This document shows positions 59,856-64,000 of a stretch of 64,000 nucleotides of DNA, piece after piece. This stretch comes from Phycicoccus jejuensis (GTDB taxonomy: Bacteria > Actinomycetota > Actinomycetes > Actinomycetales > Dermatophilaceae). Under the pieces are notes generated by a model. That model worked only from the letters and a program-made list of their open reading frames with translations, was not told the origin of the DNA and searched no databases. Position 1 is the stretch's first letter; every line of letters starts with the position of its first letter. Position numbers and translations under genes: made by a program. The stretch lies in NCBI RefSeq assembly GCF_000720925.1, contig NZ_JOEE01000007.1, positions 1 through 64,000 of the forward strand, written 5' to 3'.

Positions 59856-61351
59856 CCGCCGAGGCGCGGGCGCGCCGGCCCGGCGCCCACGAGCTGCTCG
59901 ACGCCGTGCTCGACCCGGGCAGCTTCACCTCGTGGGACGAGGCGCCCCTGAGGGTCGCGGAGCCCGGCAGTGAGTACGCCGCCGAGCTGGCCGCAGCAGC
60001 CGAGCGCGCCGGCACCGACGAGTCCATCGTCACCGGCGAGGGGCGCATCGGCGGGCACCGGGTCGCCGTCGTCGTCGGCGAGTTCCGCTTCCTCGCCGGC
60101 TCGATCGGCCGGGCCGCCGCCGAGCGCGTGACCGCCGCCTTCGAGCGCGCCACGGCCGAGCGGCTGCCCCTGTTCGCCGCGCCCTCCTCCGGCGGCACGC
60201 GGATGCAGGAGGGCACGCCGGCCTTCGTGACGATGGTGAAGATCAGCGGCGCCGTCGCCGCGTTCAAGGCCGCCCGGCTGCCGTACATCACCTACCTGCG
60301 GCACCCGACGACCGGTGGCGTCCTCGCGTCGTGGGGGTCGCTCGGCCACGTGACCGTCGCCGAGCCGGGGGCGACCATCGGCTTCCTCGGCGCGCGCGTC
60401 TACGAGGCGCTGTACGGCGAGCCCTTCCCCCAGGACGTGCAGGTCGCCGAGAACCTCTACGCCCACGGCCTGCTGGACGCCGTGCTGCCCGTCGAGGCGC
60501 TGACCGAGATCGCCGGCCGCTTCCTCGACATCCTCGCGGCGCCGCGCGAGCTGACCCCGGTGCCCGACGTGCCGAAGGAACCGCTCGCGGACGTCCCGGC
60601 CTGGGACTCCGTCACGCGCTCCCGCCGCCCGGAGCGGCCGGGCATCCGCGCCCTGCTGCGGCTCGGCGCGTCCGACGTGCTGCCGCTGTTCGGCACCGGC
60701 GCCGGCGAGTGGGACCGCAGTCTCTTCCTCGCGCTCGCCCGCTTCGACGGCGCGACGTGCGTCGTCCTCGGCCAGGACCGCCGGGCCGAGGCGCTCGAGG
60801 CGCCGCTCGGGCCGTCCGGGCTGCGGGTGGCCCGGCGCGGGATGAAGCTCGCGACCGAGCTCGGGCTGCCGCTGGTCAGCCTCATCGACACCGCCGGCGC
60901 CGCCCTGTCGAAGGCCGCCGAGGAGGGTGGCCTGGCCGGCGAGATCGCGCGGTGCATCGCCGAGCTCGTCACGCTGCCCGTGCCGACGGTCTGCGTCCTG
61001 CTCGGACAGGGCACCGGGGGCGGGGCGCTCGCGCTGATGCCCGCCGACCGCGTGCTCGCGGCGCAGCACTCCTGGCTCTCGCCGCTGCCGCCGGAGGGTG
61101 CCTCGGCCATCCTTCACCGCACGACCGAGCGCGCTCCGGAGCTCGCCGACCAGCAGCGCGTGCGCTCGCTCGACCTGCTGCGCGCGGGCATCGTCGACCG
61201 GGTCGTGGCCGAGCACCCCGACGCCGCCGACGAGCCCGAGGCGTTCTGCCGCCGGCTCGCGCAGGCCGTCCGCCACGAGCTGGCCGAGCTCGCGGCGCTC
61301 GACGACGCGGCCCGGCTCACCGCCCGCCACGACCGCTGGCGCGCCCTCTGA
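59852..61351 (+). CDS. Acyl-CoA carboxyltransferase with fused beta- and alpha-type halves
   Basis: A 499-residue crotonase-fold carboxyltransferase. The N-terminal half resembles AccD (FRFLAGSIGRAAAERVTAAFERA, APSSGGTRMQEG, GGVLASWGSLGHVTVAEPGA). The C-terminal half resembles AccA (RGMKLATELGLPLVSLIDTAGA, GQGTGGGALALMPADRVLAAQHSWLSPLPPEGASAI). No zinc-finger Cys set or biotin domain is present. Such proteins transfer or remove carboxyl groups on acyl-CoA, for example malonyl-CoA, as in malonate decarboxylase subunits. It is made with the CoA-transferase, so the two probably process the same acid. Confidence 0.85.
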   Translation: MTAEARARRPGAHELLDAVLDPGSFTSWDEAPLRVAEPGSEYAAELAAAAERAGTDESIVTGEGRIGGHRVAVVVGEFRFLAGSIGRAAAERVTAAFERATAERLPLFAAPSSGGTRMQEGTPAFVTMVKISGAVAAFKAARLPYITYLRHPTTGGVLASWGSLGHVTVAEPGATIGFLGARVYEALYGEPFPQDVQVAENLYAHGLLDAVLPVEALTEIAGRFLDILAAPRELTPVPDVPKEPLADVPAWDSVTRSRRPERPGIRALLRLGASDVLPLFGTGAGEWDRSLFLALARFDGATCVVLGQDRRAEALEAPLGPSGLRVARRGMKLATELGLPLVSLIDTAGAALSKAAEEGGLAGEIARCIAELVTLPVPTVCVLLGQGTGGGALALMPADRVLAAQHSWLSPLPPEGASAILHRTTERAPELADQQRVRSLDLLRAGIVDRVVAEHPDAADEPEAFCRRLAQAVRHELAELAALDDAARLTARHDRWRAL

Positions 61352-61368
61352 CCCCCGTCCCCCACTGA

Positions 61369-61428
61369 TTGCGAGTTCCGCCGCTCGACGCGCCGCGTCA
61401 GCGGCGTGTCGAGCGGCGGAACTCGCAA
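61369..61428. terminator. Large palindrome between convergent genes, copy B of a dispersed element
   Basis: Arms 61369-61396 and 61401-61428 are 28 nt each with one mismatch and a GTCA loop. Lies between the convergent carboxyltransferase and EamA genes. The reverse complement matches the palindrome at 3432-3490, including flanking CGACTTC and CAGTGG bases. Confidence 0.85.
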
Positions 61429-61452
61429 GAAGTCGGAAAACCCCCGAGGAAG

Positions 61453-62388
61453 TCAGGCGACGGGCAGGGCGTCCTCGGCGCGCGCGGGTGCGACGACGGA
61501 GGGCCGCCGCGCGCGCTGCTCGTTGAGCGCCAGCCCGACGACGGACACCAGCACGACCGCGAAGCCGAGCCACTGCGTCGCGCTCGGGCTCGCCCCGAGC
61601 CACACGACGCCGACGAGCGCCGCCGACAGCGGGAAGGCCAGCTCGGCGAGGGTCGCCCGCGACGCGGGCGTCCGCCCGAGCGCGCGGTAGTACAGGACGA
61701 GCGCGAGCAGCCCCGGCACGAGGGCCAGCAGGAGGATGTTGACGACCGCGTCCGAGCCGAGCAGCACCGGCGTGCCGGTCAGCCCGGCCGTCACCGCGAG
61801 GGTCACGAGGCCGAAGGCGAAGCGCAGCGCCGTGAGGTCCGAGAAGCGCAGCTCGGCGGACGCCGCGCGCCCGAGCACCGTCCCCGCCGCCCACAGCGCC
61901 GCGGCGCCGACGGCCAGCAGCGCTGCCATGGCGCTCGAGACGCTGACGGCCAGCGGGTCGGGGAAGGCCAGCAGCCACGCCCCGACGAGCGCCGGCACGG
62001 CGAACACCGCGTAGACCGGGCGCAGCCGCTCGCCGAGCAGCAATGCCGCGAGTGCGATGGCGATGAGCGGCTGGAGCTTCTGGAGCACCTGCGGCGTGAT
62101 CGGGTCGCCGGTGCGGAAGGCCGCCGTGAACAGGGTCGTCGCGAGCGCCGACGACCCGGCGCCGATGACGACGACGCTCACCTTCGTGCGCAGGGACGTC
62201 GTCCGCAGCCGCCGCAGCGCGGGCACGAGCCACGGCAGGGTGAGCACCACGAGGACGAGGTGCTCCCACAGGACGACGGCGAGGGCGGGGTACTCCGCGG
62301 CGAGCGGTCCACGCCACAGCGAGGACAGGCCCCAGAGCGAGGCGGCGAGGGCGACGAGCCAGGTGCGGTCGGACGTCCGGTCGGTCAT
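61453..62388 (-). CDS. EamA/DMT family permease
   Basis: A 311-residue drug/metabolite transporter with ten predicted membrane helices in two EamA repeats of about 140 residues each (first repeat ends LLLGERLRPVYAVF, second ends WLGFAVVLVSVVGLALNEQ). The C-terminus is short and cytosolic. Probably an exporter of a small metabolite or amino-acid-like compound. The ATG at 62388 lies 6 nt after CACGCT on the minus strand. Divergent from the carbamate kinase gene, so the two may share control DNA. Confidence 0.87.
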   Translation of the reverse strand: MTDRTSDRTWLVALAASLWGLSSLWRGPLAAEYPALAVVLWEHLVLVVLTLPWLVPALRRLRTTSLRTKVSVVVIGAGSSALATTLFTAAFRTGDPITPQVLQKLQPLIAIALAALLLGERLRPVYAVFAVPALVGAWLLAFPDPLAVSVSSAMAALLAVGAAALWAAGTVLGRAASAELRFSDLTALRFAFGLVTLAVTAGLTGTPVLLGSDAVVNILLLALVPGLLALVLYYRALGRTPASRATLAELAFPLSAALVGVVWLGASPSATQWLGFAVVLVSVVGLALNEQRARRPSVVAPARAEDALPVA

Positions 62389-62474
62389 GGACACAGCGTG
62401 GACCACGCGCGCCCCGCGGCCACCACCGGCCCCGCGAGATGTCGAGGGACGAGACACCGGCGGTCGACGTCGGA

Positions 62475-62542
62475 CTGCCAACGCCCGGCCCGCCCTTGGG
62501 CAGAACCTGCCAACGCGGGGCCGCGTCCCGGCTCCCTAGGGT
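62475..62542 (+). promoter_or_regulatory. Candidate operator and promoter of the carbamate kinase-barbiturase unit
   Basis: GGCAGAACCTGCCAACG (62499-62515) differs from the hyuA site at only two positions, both in the spacer. TAGGGT (62537-62542) begins 21 nt after it, the same distance as before hyuA. A further half, ACTGCCAACG, lies at about 62474-62483. The transcript would carry a leader of about 40 nt with GGGAG and GAGG before ATG 62590. Confidence 0.65.
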
Positions 62543-62589
62543 CGGTCTCCCGGGCACCCCGTCCGGCGGATCAGGGAGCGAGGTGACGG

Positions 62590-63525
62590 ATGCGGGTCCT
62601 CCTGGCCCTCGGCGGCAACGCGATGACCGGCCCCGACGGCAGCGCGACCCCCGCCGCGCAGATCGCCGCGGTGACCGAGGCGATGGGCGCCGCCGCCCGC
62701 CTCGTCGCGGCCGGCCACGAGGTCGTCGTCACGCACGGCAACGGCCCGCAGGTCGGCAACCTGCTCGTCAAGAACGAGCTCGCCGCCCACGTCGTCCCGC
62801 CGGTGCCGCTGGACTGGTGCGGCGCCCAGACGCAGGGGACCCTCGGCTTCACGATCCTCGACGCGCTCGACGCCGCCCTCGCCGCCGCGGGCACCCCGCG
62901 GCCCGTCGCGGCCCTCGTCACCCGCACGCTCGTCGACCGCGAGGACCCCGGCTTCACGCACCCCACGAAGCCGGTCGGCCGCTACGTCGACGCCGACGCG
63001 GCCCGGCGCATGGTCGAGCACGGCCAGGTGTGGGAGGACCGCGGCGAGCGCGGCTGGCGGCGGGTCGTCGCCAGCCCCGAGCCGCTCGAGGTCCTCGACG
63101 TCCCGGCCGCCCGCACGCTCCTCGACGCCGGCTACGTCGTCGTCACGGCCGGCGGCGGCGGCATCCCCGTCGTCCGCGACGCCGACGGCACCCTGCGCGG
63201 CGTCGAGGCCGTCATCGACAAGGACCTCACCGCCGCGCTGCTCGCCCGCTCGCTCGGCGCCGACGTCCTCGTCATCGCCACCGACGTCGACCACGCCGCG
63301 GTCGGCTTCGGCACCCCGCAGCAGCGCGACCTCGGCCGGGTCACCCTCTCCGAGCTGCACGACCTCGCCGCCACCGGCGAGTTCGCGTCCGGCTCGATGG
63401 GCCCCAAGGTCGAGGCCGTCTCGCGCTTCGTCGCCGCCGGAGGACCGCGCGGCGTCATCACCTCGCTCACCCACATCACCGACGCCGTCGACGGCGGCTT
63501 CGGCACCGTCGTCGAACCCGACTGA
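62590..63525 (+). CDS. Carbamate kinase
   Basis: Makes ATP from carbamoyl phosphate and ADP (reversible). The 311-residue amino acid kinase-fold protein has LLALGGNAM, VVVTHGNGPQVGNLL, CGAQTQGTLGF, HPTKPVGRY, VVVTAGGGGIPVV, VIDKDLTAALLA and GSMGPKVEAV. There is no arginine deiminase or ornithine carbamoyltransferase gene nearby, so its carbamoyl phosphate must come from another reaction. The AllFGH-like complex of this regulon is the obvious source, just as AllK serves in E. coli allantoin fermentation. It is followed 12 nt later by the barbiturase gene. Confidence 0.94.
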   Translation: MRVLLALGGNAMTGPDGSATPAAQIAAVTEAMGAAARLVAAGHEVVVTHGNGPQVGNLLVKNELAAHVVPPVPLDWCGAQTQGTLGFTILDALDAALAAAGTPRPVAALVTRTLVDREDPGFTHPTKPVGRYVDADAARRMVEHGQVWEDRGERGWRRVVASPEPLEVLDVPAARTLLDAGYVVVTAGGGGIPVVRDADGTLRGVEAVIDKDLTAALLARSLGADVLVIATDVDHAAVGFGTPQQRDLGRVTLSELHDLAATGEFASGSMGPKVEAVSRFVAAGGPRGVITSLTHITDAVDGGFGTVVEPD

Positions 63526-63537
63526 GAGGAACATCCC

Positions 63538-64000
63538 GTGCCCGACGCCATCGAGGTCCGCAAGGTCCCGCTGCACACCGTCTCCGACGCCTCCGAGCTC
63601 GGCAAGCTCATCGACGCCGGCGTCATGGAGGCCGGCCGCGTCATCGCCGTCATCGGGAAGACCGAGGGCAACGGCGGGGTCAACGACTACACGCGCATCA
63701 TCGCCGACCGCGCCTTCCGCGAGATCCTCGTCGAGAAGGGCGCCGACCCGGCCAAGGTCAAGGAGATCCCGATCGTCTGGTCGGGCGGCACCGACGGCGT
63801 CATCAGCCCCCACGCCACCGTCTTCGCGACCGTCCCCGCCGAGCAGGCGCCGCAGACCGACGAGCCGCGCCTCACCGTCGGCTTCGCGATGAGCGAGCAG
63901 CTGGCCCCCGAGGAGATCGGCTACCTGCCGATGGTCGAGAAGGTCGCCGCCGCGGTCAAGGTCGCGATGGAGCGGGCCGGCATCACCGACCCGGCCGACG
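63538..64000 (+). CDS. Barbiturase (ring-opening amidohydrolase), cut by the window edge
   Basis: The first 154 residues of a cyanuric acid amidohydrolase/barbiturase-family enzyme read [24 protein letters not shown], then [33 protein letters not shown] and [17 protein letters not shown]. The [14 protein letters not shown] and [11 protein letters not shown] segments are family hallmarks. The N-terminal wording is, to my recollection, much closer to Rhodococcus barbiturase than to AtzD/TrzD cyanuric acid hydrolases. It opens barbiturate to ureidomalonate. The GTG start follows GAGAGGA. Only the first of the three repeated domains is visible. Confidence 0.88.
   Translation, partial: MPDAIEVRKVPLHTVSDASELGKLIDAGVMEAGRVIAVIGKTEGNGGVNDYTRIIADRAFREILVEKGADPAKVKEIPIVWSGGTDGVISPHATVFATVPAEQAPQTDEPRLTVGFAMSEQLAPEEIGYLPMVEKVAAAVKVAMERAGITDPAD

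Noticed and set aside
63538..64000. Cyanuric acid hydrolase (AtzD/TrzD)
   Set aside because: The visible N-terminal wording fits barbiturase better and no triazine genes are nearby. Not excluded completely because two thirds of the gene lie outside the window.

Overview
This is a very GC-rich window (roughly three quarters G+C by eye) with dense, often overlapping genes. The gene content points to an actinobacterium, most likely a micrococcalean relative of Intrasporangiaceae/Dermatophilaceae. It includes a monomeric NADP isocitrate dehydrogenase, an actinobacterial MgtA-type mannosyltransferase, 13E12-type HNH nucleases, DUF3352 and PucR regulators. Many genes start directly at an ATG or GTG 6-7 nt after a TANNNT-like -10 box, so leaderless transcripts appear common. 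No rRNA, tRNA, CRISPR array, integrase or transposase was recognised.

Left part (1-30.9 kb) is mostly core metabolism. It holds an HNH nuclease fragment, DUF2231, SpoIIM-like and RDD membrane proteins, a nucleoside salvage group (add-deoA, and an M20 amidohydrolase-cdd pair), and a GbsR/MarR regulator divergent from an ABC exporter. Next come DUF3352, GDP-mannose synthesis and an MgtA-like mannosyltransferase, trpS, galK, and sulfate activation (cysN-cysD divergent from cysC-tauE-cysQ). The part closes with exonuclease III, icd, aqpZ, mdh, a ChaA-like antiporter and folD.

Right part (30.9-64 kb) is dominated by what looks like one nitrogen-heterocycle catabolic regulon in several transcription units. 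These are allH-allF-allG-like genes (the oxamate carbamoyltransferase family) divergent from a pucR regulator; a UraA-type uracil permease; a three-subunit molybdenum hydroxylase with a CoxG-like protein and a nitrilase-family hydrolase; hyuA-hyuB plus an NmrA-like protein; a CaiB-type CoA-transferase plus a fused carboxyltransferase; and carbamate kinase followed by a barbiturase that runs off the end of the window. Between them lie unrelated genes: a second HNH nuclease, a frameshifted VOC gene, a 2'-5' RNA ligase-like protein, an NfeD-flotillin pair, a GH25 lysozyme and an M36 metalloprotease.

The parts fit a proposed oxidative uracil route. Uracil is imported, hydroxylated to barbiturate, and ring-opened by barbiturase to ureidomalonate. 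An AllFGH-like complex could then phosphorolyse ureidomalonate to malonamate plus carbamoyl phosphate, with carbamate kinase recovering ATP. This differs from the known ureidomalonase route, which yields urea and malonate without conserving energy. The phosphorolysis step is inference. In support, several of these units share an upstream element close to GGCAGNNNCTGCCAACG; in front of hyuA and carbamate kinase it ends exactly 21 nt before the -10 box.

Other features of note: near-identical palindromes about 58 kb apart (3432-3490 and 61369-61428), two tandem-repeat arrays in the only long gene-free stretch (49041-49545), an operator over the -35 box of the ABC exporter promoter, and a perfect palindrome in front of icd.
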